In this document: piece after piece, positions 1-7,615 of the stretch
Layout: each line of letters starts with the position of its first letter
How positions within the stretch are numbered: the stretch's first letter is position 1
From: an uncultured Bacteroidota bacterium
GTDB taxonomy: Bacteria > Bacteroidota > Bacteroidia > Flavobacteriales > BACL11
DNA: 9,676 bases
Reading direction: 5' to 3'
Assembly (NCBI GenBank): GCA_902514225.1
Contig: CABXPN010000036.1
Coordinates: forward strand, 1 to 9,676
Program-made: the position numbers and the translations under genes
Notes under the pieces: model-generated
Told to the model about the DNA's origin: nothing
Databases searched by the model: none
Seen by the model: only the letters and a program-made list of their open reading frames with translations

Positions 1-612
1 AGAAGTACAAGCTGGTGTTATATTTTGAGTTGATATTTGATTCATAGTAGCAGAATTATTACTTCCACAAGAATTAGAACTATAATCTAATATGAAAGTT
101 GGCGGAGCAGAAATTCCATTTGAACAATCTCTATAAAATTTTAACGTAACTCTGTATGTATGTGCCGGATAAGTAGTAACAGTATAAGTACAAGAACTGC
201 CAGGAGATGTAAAAGTAGAAGAACCTGAACTTCCATTTGGTGGTGACCCTGAGGTTAGCACAGTTCCTGTATTAGTAGTAACAGTATAACTTCCACCATT
301 CCAGCCATCTCCATAAGAATCAAACCAATTAAACGTATAATTTCCGGAAGGTATACATACATTAATAGTATATGTTGAATTACTATTATAACCATTTCCT
401 GAGGCTACAATAGCACCAGTGTTATTATTAATAATATTCCATGAACATTCACCTCCCCATGCTTGGGTAGAAATTGTAACCTGATAATTACCTGTCCAAA
501 CCGTATCAGTAGTTAAACATTCATACGTAAGATCCATACCTGCTGCATGAGAAGAAAATGAATCTACACTATAAATAGATAATAATAAAAATAAGATTAG
601 TCTTTTAATCAT
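1..612 (-). CDS. Secreted SHAAG/YRDC-type surface protein, N-terminal part (partial)
   Basis: The reading frame is open from an ATG at 612 to the left window edge (204 codons, no stop), so the C-terminus is missing. Residues 1-20 form a signal peptide (MIKRLILFLLL core), so the protein is exported. Residues 21-33 (SHAAGMDLTYECL) and 150-166 (AHTYRVTLKFYRDCSNG) are the two halves of an N-terminal module that I know from large Bacteroidota surface proteins, which often continue into PKD or Ig-like repeats and end in a type IX sorting domain. Between the halves, residues about 36-148 form a separate beta-rich domain with AWGGECSWNI, an NVCIPSGNYTF strand and the DSYGDGWNGG motif. The visible part has eight cysteines (32, 56, 86, 141, 163, 182, 202 and none in the signal peptide beyond these), suiting an extracellular fold. 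It lies 49 bases downstream of the solute-binding gene but has its own -7-like element. The specific function is unknown; adhesion or surface structure is a guess. Confidence 0.85.
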   Translation of the reverse strand, partial: MIKRLILFLLLSIYSVDSFSSHAAGMDLTYECLTTDTVWTGNYQVTISTQAWGGECSWNIINNNTGAIVASGNGYNSNSTYTINVCIPSGNYTFNWFDSYGDGWNGGSYTVTTNTGTVLTSGSPPNGSSGSSTFTSPGSSCTYTVTTYPAHTYRVTLKFYRDCSNGISAPPTFILDYSSNSCGSNNSATMNQISTQNITPACTS

Positions 613-628
613 AGAATACAGGTTGATA

Positions 629-636
629 CAAAGATA
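629..636 (-). promoter_or_regulatory. Bacteroidota-type -7 promoter element (TAnnTTTG)
   Basis: On the minus strand this reads TATCTTTG, a full match to the Bacteroidota primary-sigma -7 consensus TAnnTTTG. It lies 16 bases upstream of the ATG at 612, so a transcript would start within about 10-13 bases of the start codon. I see no clear TTTG-type -33 element at the expected spacing; that region is a T-run and AT-rich sequence. The site is in the 49-base gap after the solute-binding gene and suggests that the partial secreted-protein gene has its own transcription. Confidence 0.45.
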
Positions 637-661
637 ATAAAAAAAAGAATAAATATTAATC

Positions 662-2242
662 TTAATTTTTTATTACTCTTATTAAATTTAAAGAATTCTG
701 AGCATTAGAATAAAAATCTGAAATATTAATATGATAGAAACGAACCACCTGGTCATAATAAAGAGGAATTACAACTGAGTTTTTTATAATAAGTCGATCT
801 AATTCTTGATACATTTCAGATCTTAATTCTGAATCAGTTTCTTTAATTGCTTCTTCATATAAATTATCAAATTCTTCTGATTTAAAGTGTGTATAATTTG
901 GGCCGTTTGGAGAAAAATTATCACTATAAAATAAAGATAAATAGTTTTCTGCATCCGGATAATCAGCAATCCAACTTCCTCTAAAAAAACTTAATTTTGA
1001 AGTAGCAACCATTTGTCTGTGTGTTGATGGTGGATTTACTTCAATTTTTAAAGTTATTCCAATATCCTTCAATTCACTTTGTATAAATTCACACAAATCT
1101 AAATATGCGGAAGTGGTATTTAAAACAATTAAACCTAATCCATCAGCATTAGGAAAACCTGCTAATTTTAAATTTTCCTTAGCTAAATCCAAATTATAAG
1201 AAAATCCAATAACAGAATCTGAAAAAGAAGACATACCTTTAGGAACAAAACCATTTCTAGCGACTTCACCAATATTATTCCTGAGGTATTTTAACATTTT
1301 CTCTTTATCTATAGAATAATTTATTGCCCTTCTGAGGTAAATATTTTTAGATAATTCTGAATTATTATCCATCAAAAAAGCAAGATATTCAGTATTTAAA
1401 AATGGTAATGACTGCATTGTAATTCTATCTTGGTATTTAGGATTTAAGCCCCCCTCTTTTGTTAGAATTTCATCTTTGTAGGAAGGGTCAATACCAGAAA
1501 TGAAATCAAGATTTCCTTGTAAAAAATTCAGAAACTCTGATTGTTTATCTTTAATAAAAGTAACTGAAATTGCATCTAAATATGGTAATCTATTCCCCTC
1601 TTCAAATTCAAAATAGTTTTCGTTTTTTCTGAGAACTAGTTTTACTCCTTCTTTCCAGAATTGGAATTTAAATGGTCCCGTACCAATAGGATTAGAACGG
1701 AAAGCTGAATTTTTAGCTACTTCATTAGGAATTACACTACAATATTGCATTGAAAGTAAAGATAAAAAAGGAGGGAAAGGAGAATTTAACTCAATAATAA
1801 ATGTGGAATCATTTTTTGCAGAATAATTTTTCACATTATTTAAAACCCAACTTCCAGGAGACGCTATCTTTTCATCAGTCAACCTATCAAAAGAATACCG
1901 AAAATCAGAAGCAATTACTTTTCTTCCTTGTCCTCCAATAAAAGATTTGTGATCATGAAAAAATACATCATTCCTTAAATAAAAAGAATATGTTAATCCA
2001 TCTTCTGAGACAATCCATCTTTTAGCTACATCAGGAACAACTTCCATATTATTATCCATAGAAACTAATTGATTAAAAATTTGAGAGGTAGCCCAAATAG
2101 TAGCTTTATCTTTTGCAAAAGATGGATCTAAAGTTGATATTCCATTCGATTCATTATATCTGAAAATAGACAAATCTGAATTATCATAACTATCTGAACA
2201 AGCAAATAAAAATAAAAGAAAAAAGCCGACTCTCCACTTCAT
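662..2242 (-). CDS. ABC-type peptide/nickel solute-binding lipoprotein (SBP_bac_5 family)
   Basis: This is a 526-residue extracytoplasmic solute-binding protein of the DppA/OppA/NikA class, close to the usual family length. Such proteins capture oligopeptides (or sometimes nickel or other small ligands) for an ABC importer. Residues 1-15 form a lipoprotein signal peptide with lipobox LFAC, so Cys15 should be lipidated by Lgt. Residues 16-20 (SDSYD) are acidic and resemble a flavobacterial lipoprotein surface-export signal. Residues 73-97 (AKRWIVSEDGLTYSFYLRND...) match the family signature region. Other family-like stretches are NPIGTGPFKF, LRRAINYSIDKEKMLKYLR and the C-terminal SWIADYPDAENYLSLFYS. 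No permease or ATPase gene is in the window, so it is an orphan binding protein here and its ligand cannot be read from sequence. The start follows the giant PKD gene by 42 bases and sits in the loop of a terminator-like hairpin. No TAnnTTTG element is visible just upstream, so readthrough from the PKD gene is plausible. Confidence 0.9.
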   Translation of the reverse strand: MKWRVGFFLLFLFACSDSYDNSDLSIFRYNESNGISTLDPSFAKDKATIWATSQIFNQLVSMDNNMEVVPDVAKRWIVSEDGLTYSFYLRNDVFFHDHKSFIGGQGRKVIASDFRYSFDRLTDEKIASPGSWVLNNVKNYSAKNDSTFIIELNSPFPPFLSLLSMQYCSVIPNEVAKNSAFRSNPIGTGPFKFQFWKEGVKLVLRKNENYFEFEEGNRLPYLDAISVTFIKDKQSEFLNFLQGNLDFISGIDPSYKDEILTKEGGLNPKYQDRITMQSLPFLNTEYLAFLMDNNSELSKNIYLRRAINYSIDKEKMLKYLRNNIGEVARNGFVPKGMSSFSDSVIGFSYNLDLAKENLKLAGFPNADGLGLIVLNTTSAYLDLCEFIQSELKDIGITLKIEVNPPSTHRQMVATSKLSFFRGSWIADYPDAENYLSLFYSDNFSPNGPNYTHFKSEEFDNLYEEAIKETDSELRSEMYQELDRLIIKNSVVIPLYYDQVVRFYHINISDFYSNAQNSLNLIRVIKN

Positions 2243-2262
2243 ATATAAGTTTTAAGTCGGCT
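2219..2262 (-). terminator. Terminator-like hairpin straddling the start codon of the solute-binding gene
   Basis: On the minus strand an 8-base arm AGCCGACT (2262-2255) is perfectly complementary to AGTCGGCT (2231-2224). The loop is 23 bases and the second arm is followed at once by five further T residues (2223-2219), then C and a mostly T/A stretch. This is the layout of an intrinsic terminator for the upstream PKD gene. Oddly, the ATG at 2242-2240 lies in the loop, and the downstream arm and U-tract encode residues 4-8 of the solute-binding lipoprotein (start of the signal peptide). It could terminate PKD transcripts, act as an attenuator, or be chance. The GC-containing arms stand out in this AT-rich DNA. 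The long loop argues for moderate strength only. Confidence 0.45.
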
Positions 2263-2267
2263 AATTT

Positions 2268-2290
2268 AAGTAATAAAAACGGTATTACTT
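2268..2290 (-). repeat. Small inverted repeat overlapping the PKD gene stop codon
   Basis: AAGTAATA (2268-2275) and TATTACTT (2283-2290) are perfect inverted copies around a 7-base spacer. In the minus-strand transcript the first arm contains the last lysine codon and the TAA stop of the giant PKD gene (2285-2287). The stem is almost all A-U, so it is weak, and no U-tract follows. It sits five bases before the stronger hairpin that straddles the next start codon, which gives two tandem stem-loops in the short junction. Chance is possible in AT-rich DNA. Confidence 0.35.
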
Positions 2291-5200
2291 CATTAAGTTT
2301 AGTTCTCCATTATAAACCCAAAGTTTTTTATTATAATCTGTAACATGAATATTATATAAATAAGTTCCGTTATCCAAAACCTCTCCAGATGTTTCTTCAA
2401 TACCATTCCAACCTATTTCCAAATTATCCGAGAAGAAGACTAAACCTCCCCAACGATTATAAATTCTAATCTGGAAAGTAGAAACTCCATTTCCTTTTAC
2501 TTCAAACACATCATTTAAACCATCATTATTTGGAGTAAATGCAGTAGGAACAAAAACATTAAATTCATCATCAACCTGAACAGAATGAATAATTTCATCA
2601 GAACATCCGAAATCATTCTCAACATATAATAACACATCATAATTTCCAGAATTTTCAAATGAAATAGATATATCTTTATTTTCAGAATCTATAACGCCAT
2701 TATCAAAATCCCATTCAAAAAATAAATTTTCATCTGAAGTATTTACAAAAAGAACATCAGAACTAAGTAAAGAAACTCTATTATCAGACATATTAAAAGA
2801 AGCAATTGGGCTTTCTGCAACTGTAATAAAACTATCTTTAATTATAGAATTAGAACAAGAAAACTCATTCTCTATACTTAAAGTAATGCTGTAAATTCCT
2901 GAATGATTATAATTAGTAATTGGATTTTGATCTGAGGAAGTGTCTCTATTCCCAAAATCCCAATTATAAGATGTGATTAAACCATCCGAAATTGATGTGT
3001 TTACAAATTTTACATCTGTATCTTCACATATTTCATGATCAACTAAGAAATTAGCATTAGGAGTTTCATGTATTTGTATTTCTTTTGATAGATTTGAAAT
3101 ACAATTTTCAGAAGATTCTACTTCCAGATCTACATTATATGTTCCGAATGAAGAAAAAGTATTTGAAGGGTTTAAATAATCTGAGCTATTTCCATCCAAA
3201 AAATTCCAATTATAGTAGAGTATTGTTCCTTCAACAATAGAACTATTGTTTATAAATTGAGTGTTATCTCCCTCACAAATTCTGATAACATCAAAATCTA
3301 CAAACGGAACAGGATTTACTTTTGCAATATTCTGTATTTCAGATTTACAACCATTAATTGTAGTAGCAGCTACAATAACATTATATTCACCATAATTACT
3401 ATAATTATGTGTTGGAAATTGATGGTCAGACATTTCTGAATCATCTCCAAAATTCCAACTATATGACTGTATTTCTGAGTTCTCAAACTGAGTAAAAACC
3501 TTAAATTCAGTTTCAGAACCTAAACATTGTGTAGAAATTGATGATTCAAGTTCTGGAAGTTCGAAAACCTCAACTTCTTTTGTTATTTTATTCAAGCATC
3601 CATCTGAAGAAGAAACAATTAAAGTTGTATTAAACATTCCTGATGTAGAGAATTGACAAGTTGGGTTCATATCAAATGATGATTGAAAACCATCCCCAAA
3701 ACTCCATAAAGATCCAGTTATATCAGGAGAAGATAAGTTTGTAAAATTTGTTTTTTCTCCTAAACAAACCTTATCAGAAACAAAACTGACAACAGGTAAT
3801 GGTAATATTTCTATATTCTGAATTACAGAGGCATCACAATTATTATCTAAATTTGTTACAATTACCTCAATTGGGAAAACCCCTACAGAATCAAACTGAA
3901 AATTAGATGTTTGAGTATATAGATTCTCACCTAATATGTTCCATTCATATGTAAATGAAGATGCAATAATGCCTTCATCAACAATTAAACTCATACTATC
4001 AAAAACACAATGGTTATTTGTAATAAATGTAGGGATTGGTATATTATTATCCACCTCAACAATTACAGAATCAATTCCCTCACATAATCCATCTGAATTT
4101 ACAACATAAAACATTTCATTGACTTGAGGAAAAACAATAGGAAATTGAGAGTTTTCATTTATCATATTCTGAGAACTAATCCAATTGTAATTAGTTGCGG
4201 AACCAATAGCTAATAAAGAAATACTATCTCCTAAACAAATTGTTTGGTTAATACCAGCATCTACAATGATTTCTATAACTTCAATTGAATCATCAGAAGT
4301 TACAATTAGTTGGCAAGCAGAAGTATTTTCAATTATTAGTTGTGGTGAATAAAAATCTCCATCAGAATATAAATGAGAAGGATTACTATCTGTTGAGAAA
4401 ACACCATCTCCGAAATCCCATAAGTAAGAATCTACATTCTGAACATTTGCTGTAAACACTACAGAATCAGATTTACAAACAACATCCGAACTATAAGTAA
4501 ATGTTCCTAAAGGACCAAAAATTGAAATCATATTTGACATCACTAATGTGTCTTTACAACTAAAGTTATCTTCTATAATCAGTCTTATATCAAAATCACC
4601 AGAAGTAGAATACAAATGAGAAGGGTTTTCTTGAGAAGATGTTAAACCATCACCAAAGCTCCAATTATAACTCAGGTTAACACCTGAAGAATTATTAGTA
4701 AATGTAGAAATTAAAGGTGGACAATTTGAACTTAATAAATTTGAAGAGAAATCTACTTGTACATCCTGAACTTCAATTAATTCTGTATTATTCACAACAG
4801 TACAACCAAATGTGTCAGTTATAGTAAGTGAAACAGGAAAGGAACCAACATTTTGGTAATTATGTTGAGGACTTTTAAGAACAGAAGTATTTCCATCTCC
4901 AAAATCCCAATTATAATCTAAAGATAACCCTTTTGATGAATCAACAAAAAAAACTGTTTCATCTTTACAAATTTCATTATCAGAGAATGTAAAATTTAGA
5001 ATTGGTTTCTCAAAAACAATATATTCTTGCCTTACCAAAGTATCCAAACATCCATCAATAGAAGTAGAAAATAAAGTAACATCATAAATACCCTCCAATA
5101 AGTAAACATTTGTTGGATTATTTTGAGTAGAACTATTTCCATCTCCGAAATCCCAAAAAACAGAAGAAGTAACAGAAGATAAATCTTCAAAATCAACAGA

Positions 5201-7615
5201 CAAATCGTTACACCCTTGGATATTTGAAGATGTAAAGTCTGTTTCAACTTCAGTAACACGGAACATATCTTCAATAACTAAAGTATCTTTACATGTATGG
5301 TGGTCAGTTATCATTAAAGTAACATCATAAACTCCTGGTGTATCATATAGATGGTCTTGTCGGTTTACTCCAAGATAACCATCTCCCCAATCTACTCTAT
5401 AGTTTCTTACATTTGGAGATATAATATCAATATGAGAACGTTTTATTGGTAAACACACAACCGAATCCTCTAAGGAATTATGAGAGTTTATAAAGTAAGT
5501 GAAATCTGCTTCAGGAAAAAATACATTTACTTGTGTTGTATATTCATGAGTACAAAGTGTAGCATTATTAGTTACTCTTAAAGATACATTATAAACTCCA
5601 GTAGTAGAGTAACTGTGTATCGGATCAAAATCTGTAGAAGTAAATCCATCTCCAAAATCCCATTCTACTACATCTGCTCCAACAGAATGATTTAAAAAAT
5701 CTACCATTAATGGTTCAACGCAATTATATTTTGCTATAAAAAATGAAGATGGTTCAATAATTTCAATATAATAATTCTTAATTAGAGTATCTGTACATAT
5801 TCCCTCGCCAGTAATTAATGTCACATCAAAATTCCCTATCAGATTGTATTCATAAGTAGGATCCTGAGTTGTAGAAGAACCTCCATCTCCAAAATCCCAA
5901 TCCCAATTATTTATTACAGCTGAAGAGCTTGACAAATCAGTAAAAGTAATTGTCTCACCAGCACAGCTAACTATTCTATCTACAGTAAAGTCTGCAGTTG
6001 GTGGGCCTACAGTTTTAATAAAACTTGAAATTGATTTCTGATCAGTACATCCTATACTATTTTTAACAATTAAACTAACATCAAAAGTATTAATTCCTAA
6101 ATATTGATTTTGCGGGTTTTGTAATAAAGATGTATTCCCATCTCCAAAATCCCAATTATAAGATATTATATTAAAAATTGAATTTGTGTTATCTAAAAAA
6201 TCTACAAAATCATCTTCACAAATAATAGAATCTGAAACATTAAAATCAGCAGAGAAATCATCTATTTTTATAAAATCAGATTTAGTTTTTATTGAAGAAC
6301 AACCATTATCGTCTGTAACAGTTAAAGTTACATCAAAAGATCCTGAATCTGTAAAATTTACAACAGGGTTCTGATTAGTTGACATAAACCCGTTTTCCAT
6401 CTCCCAAAACCAATCAGTAATATTTAAAGTATTATCATAAAAATCAACAATTAAGGGAGGGTTACAACTAGTTTGGTTATTTACATCAAAATCAATACTT
6501 GGACTATCAAACACCCCAATAAAATCAACTTTTATTTCTTCTGACAAACAACTGCCGTTTTTATTAGTAGATAATGTTACAGTATAATTACCTCCGGAAG
6601 TATATTGATGTATTGGATTCTGCAAAGAGGATGTATTTCCATCTCCAAAATCCCAAAACCAAGTATCAGCTGAGTTTAAAGTTTCATCAGAGAAACTTAC
6701 GGAATCAAATTCGCAAATTGAATTTACATTTGAAGTAAAATCTGTAGTCATTACTCCTCCAATTTCTATCAGATTATTAAGAAACAATGTGTCAGTACAA
6801 ACACCATTATCTGAAACTAGAGAAATATCAAACACTCCTGAATTATAGTTATGTGTTGGATTTGTATTAGATGATGTTGTACCATCTCCAAAATTCCAAA
6901 GATAAGAATTAGCAAATTCTGAATTATTTATAAATGTTACTAATTCAGTCGAATTGCATGAAAAATCAATATCAGAAACAAAATCAGAAACGGGTACTTT
7001 CTTTGCATCAATTAAATTATTAAAAATAACTAAAGACTCGCAACCTTTATCATCTACCACAGAAAGAGAAACAGTAAAAACCCCATTATTTTGATATTCG
7101 TAAATAGGATTTTGCAAATTACTACTTCCTCCATCACCAAAATCCCACATCCAAGCTACAATATTATTAGCAGACTGAGTTTCATCAGTAAACAAAACCT
7201 CTTCAGGAACACAAAATAATGTAGAATTCTGATCTAAAGAAACTGTTGGTTGCCCATACACTTTTACAAAATCAGTTTGTATATGAACATCCTGAGTACT
7301 TGCATCCGAAACAGTAAGTTTTACTGTATAAATTCCTGGAGAGGAATACACAGCAATTGGGTTTTGTTGTGAGGAACTATTACCATTCCCAAAATCCCAC
7401 AACCATGTATCTGGGTTTCCGGTAGACAAGTCTTCAAACTCAACCACAAGGGAACCACAACCAGTATTTAAATTAATTGTCGTAAAATCAGAAACTACCT
7501 GTGAGGTTGTACTCTTACTGTAAAACATGAAAATGAGAAGAAGGAAATAGTAACGACAATTAGAACATTCTAATTGTATTTTTTTAAGGAAAAATCTTAG
7601 TAAAATTAAAGTCAT
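2285..7615 (-). CDS. Giant secreted PKD-repeat surface protein with type IX (CHU-type) C-terminal sorting domain
   Basis: This is a 1776-residue protein expected to be exported by Sec and then passed through the outer membrane by the type IX secretion system. Residues 1-39 are a signal region with a hydrophobic core at about 21-31 (RYYFLLLIFMF) and probable cleavage near STTSQ (35-39). The n-region is unusually long, so the start is the least certain part; no better in-frame ATG exists before the core. Residues 41-1683 hold 20 modules of about 80 residues. Nineteen are PKD-like, with W-[DNS]-FGDG cores and G-x-[YF]-x-V-x-L strands, and one is Ig-like (about 1117-1190). Residues 1685-1776 are the C-terminal sorting domain, with VPTAFTPNNDGLNDVF, RIYNRWGGLVFF and GTYLYNIHVTD. 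No enzyme domain is visible. It is probably a cell-surface or released structural or adhesin-like protein; this is inferred from architecture. It is divergent from mtaB and is followed by the solute-binding gene. I could not identify a promoter for it. Confidence 0.9.
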   Translation of the reverse strand: MTLILLRFFLKKIQLECSNCRYYFLLLIFMFYSKSTTSQVVSDFTTINLNTGCGSLVVEFEDLSTGNPDTWLWDFGNGNSSSQQNPIAVYSSPGIYTVKLTVSDASTQDVHIQTDFVKVYGQPTVSLDQNSTLFCVPEEVLFTDETQSANNIVAWMWDFGDGGSSNLQNPIYEYQNNGVFTVSLSVVDDKGCESLVIFNNLIDAKKVPVSDFVSDIDFSCNSTELVTFINNSEFANSYLWNFGDGTTSSNTNPTHNYNSGVFDISLVSDNGVCTDTLFLNNLIEIGGVMTTDFTSNVNSICEFDSVSFSDETLNSADTWFWDFGDGNTSSLQNPIHQYTSGGNYTVTLSTNKNGSCLSEEIKVDFIGVFDSPSIDFDVNNQTSCNPPLIVDFYDNTLNITDWFWEMENGFMSTNQNPVVNFTDSGSFDVTLTVTDDNGCSSIKTKSDFIKIDDFSADFNVSDSIICEDDFVDFLDNTNSIFNIISYNWDFGDGNTSLLQNPQNQYLGINTFDVSLIVKNSIGCTDQKSISSFIKTVGPPTADFTVDRIVSCAGETITFTDLSSSSAVINNWDWDFGDGGSSTTQDPTYEYNLIGNFDVTLITGEGICTDTLIKNYYIEIIEPSSFFIAKYNCVEPLMVDFLNHSVGADVVEWDFGDGFTSTDFDPIHSYSTTGVYNVSLRVTNNATLCTHEYTTQVNVFFPEADFTYFINSHNSLEDSVVCLPIKRSHIDIISPNVRNYRVDWGDGYLGVNRQDHLYDTPGVYDVTLMITDHHTCKDTLVIEDMFRVTEVETDFTSSNIQGCNDLSVDFEDLSSVTSSVFWDFGDGNSSTQNNPTNVYLLEGIYDVTLFSTSIDGCLDTLVRQEYIVFEKPILNFTFSDNEICKDETVFFVDSSKGLSLDYNWDFGDGNTSVLKSPQHNYQNVGSFPVSLTITDTFGCTVVNNTELIEVQDVQVDFSSNLLSSNCPPLISTFTNNSSGVNLSYNWSFGDGLTSSQENPSHLYSTSGDFDIRLIIEDNFSCKDTLVMSNMISIFGPLGTFTYSSDVVCKSDSVVFTANVQNVDSYLWDFGDGVFSTDSNPSHLYSDGDFYSPQLIIENTSACQLIVTSDDSIEVIEIIVDAGINQTICLGDSISLLAIGSATNYNWISSQNMINENSQFPIVFPQVNEMFYVVNSDGLCEGIDSVIVEVDNNIPIPTFITNNHCVFDSMSLIVDEGIIASSFTYEWNILGENLYTQTSNFQFDSVGVFPIEVIVTNLDNNCDASVIQNIEILPLPVVSFVSDKVCLGEKTNFTNLSSPDITGSLWSFGDGFQSSFDMNPTCQFSTSGMFNTTLIVSSSDGCLNKITKEVEVFELPELESSISTQCLGSETEFKVFTQFENSEIQSYSWNFGDDSEMSDHQFPTHNYSNYGEYNVIVAATTINGCKSEIQNIAKVNPVPFVDFDVIRICEGDNTQFINNSSIVEGTILYYNWNFLDGNSSDYLNPSNTFSSFGTYNVDLEVESSENCISNLSKEIQIHETPNANFLVDHEICEDTDVKFVNTSISDGLITSYNWDFGNRDTSSDQNPITNYNHSGIYSITLSIENEFSCSNSIIKDSFITVAESPIASFNMSDNRVSLLSSDVLFVNTSDENLFFEWDFDNGVIDSENKDISISFENSGNYDVLLYVENDFGCSDEIIHSVQVDDEFNVFVPTAFTPNNDGLNDVFEVKGNGVSTFQIRIYNRWGGLVFFSDNLEIGWNGIEETSGEVLDNGTYLYNIHVTDYNKKLWVYNGELNLMK
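2288..2563 (-). other. Type IX secretion C-terminal sorting domain (gliding-motility CHU_C type)
   Basis: Residues 1685-1776 carry the hallmarks of this about 90-residue domain: FVPTAFTPNNDGLNDVFEVKG, then IRIYNRWGGLVFF, then GWNG, then a final strand pair NGTYLYNIHVTD...YNGELNLMK. It has no cysteine, unlike every module before it. In the known family this C-terminal domain directs passage through the type IX translocon and is of the type-B class, where surface attachment can differ from the type-A domain. Confidence 0.85.
2567..7495 (-). repeat. Tandem array of 20 PKD/Ig-like modules (protein-level repeat, about 240-250 bp period)
   Basis: Residues 41-1683 of the surface protein are tandem modules of about 75-88 residues. 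Canonical WDFGDG or near forms occur in modules 2-4, 6-8, 10-13 and 16, with FGNG in module 1 and DWGDG in module 9. Modules 5, 15 and 17-20 have altered cores (WEMENG, WNILGE, WNFGDD, WNFLDG, WDFGNR, WDFDNG). Eighteen modules have a cysteine pair, one before the second strand and one late in the module; only the first and last have a single one. DNA similarity is mostly limited to the FGDG-encoding segment. For example, a 24-base block is identical at 4893-4916 and 6138-6161. Confidence 0.85.
4046..4267 (-). other. Ig-like module within the PKD array
   Basis: Residues about 1117-1190 begin DAGINQTICLGDSISLLAIG and continue to TNYNW and a late cysteine at 1178. This matches the Ig-like modules common in Bacteroidota surface proteins ('DAG.(D/N)QTIC.G.S..L.A.G...Y.W') and lacks the FGDG core. 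It separates 13 mostly canonical PKD modules on its N-terminal side from six more divergent ones on its C-terminal side. Confidence 0.6.

Noticed and set aside
637..661. T-run after the solute-binding gene as an intrinsic terminator on the minus strand
   Set aside because: The run of eight Ts has no GC-containing stem before it, and it overlaps the region upstream of the next gene's promoter element.
3257..3439. 60-codon open frame on the plus strand
   Set aside because: It lies wholly opposite the PKD gene, has a low-complexity Ile/Asn/Thr-rich product and no family resemblance; it is a shadow of the real frame.
5032..5274. 80-codon open frame on the minus strand in another frame of the PKD gene
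   Set aside because: The product is a Leu-rich shadow caused by reading the repeat modules out of frame, with no start signal of its own.
6186..6374. 62-codon open frame on the plus strand
   Set aside because: It is antisense to PKD modules 5 and 6 and its Ser/Lys-rich product reflects their complement.
2567..7495. Periodic repeats that might be a CRISPR or minisatellite array
   Set aside because: The period is about 240-250 bases, the reading frame is intact, and conservation follows the PKD FGDG core, so this is a protein-level repeat.
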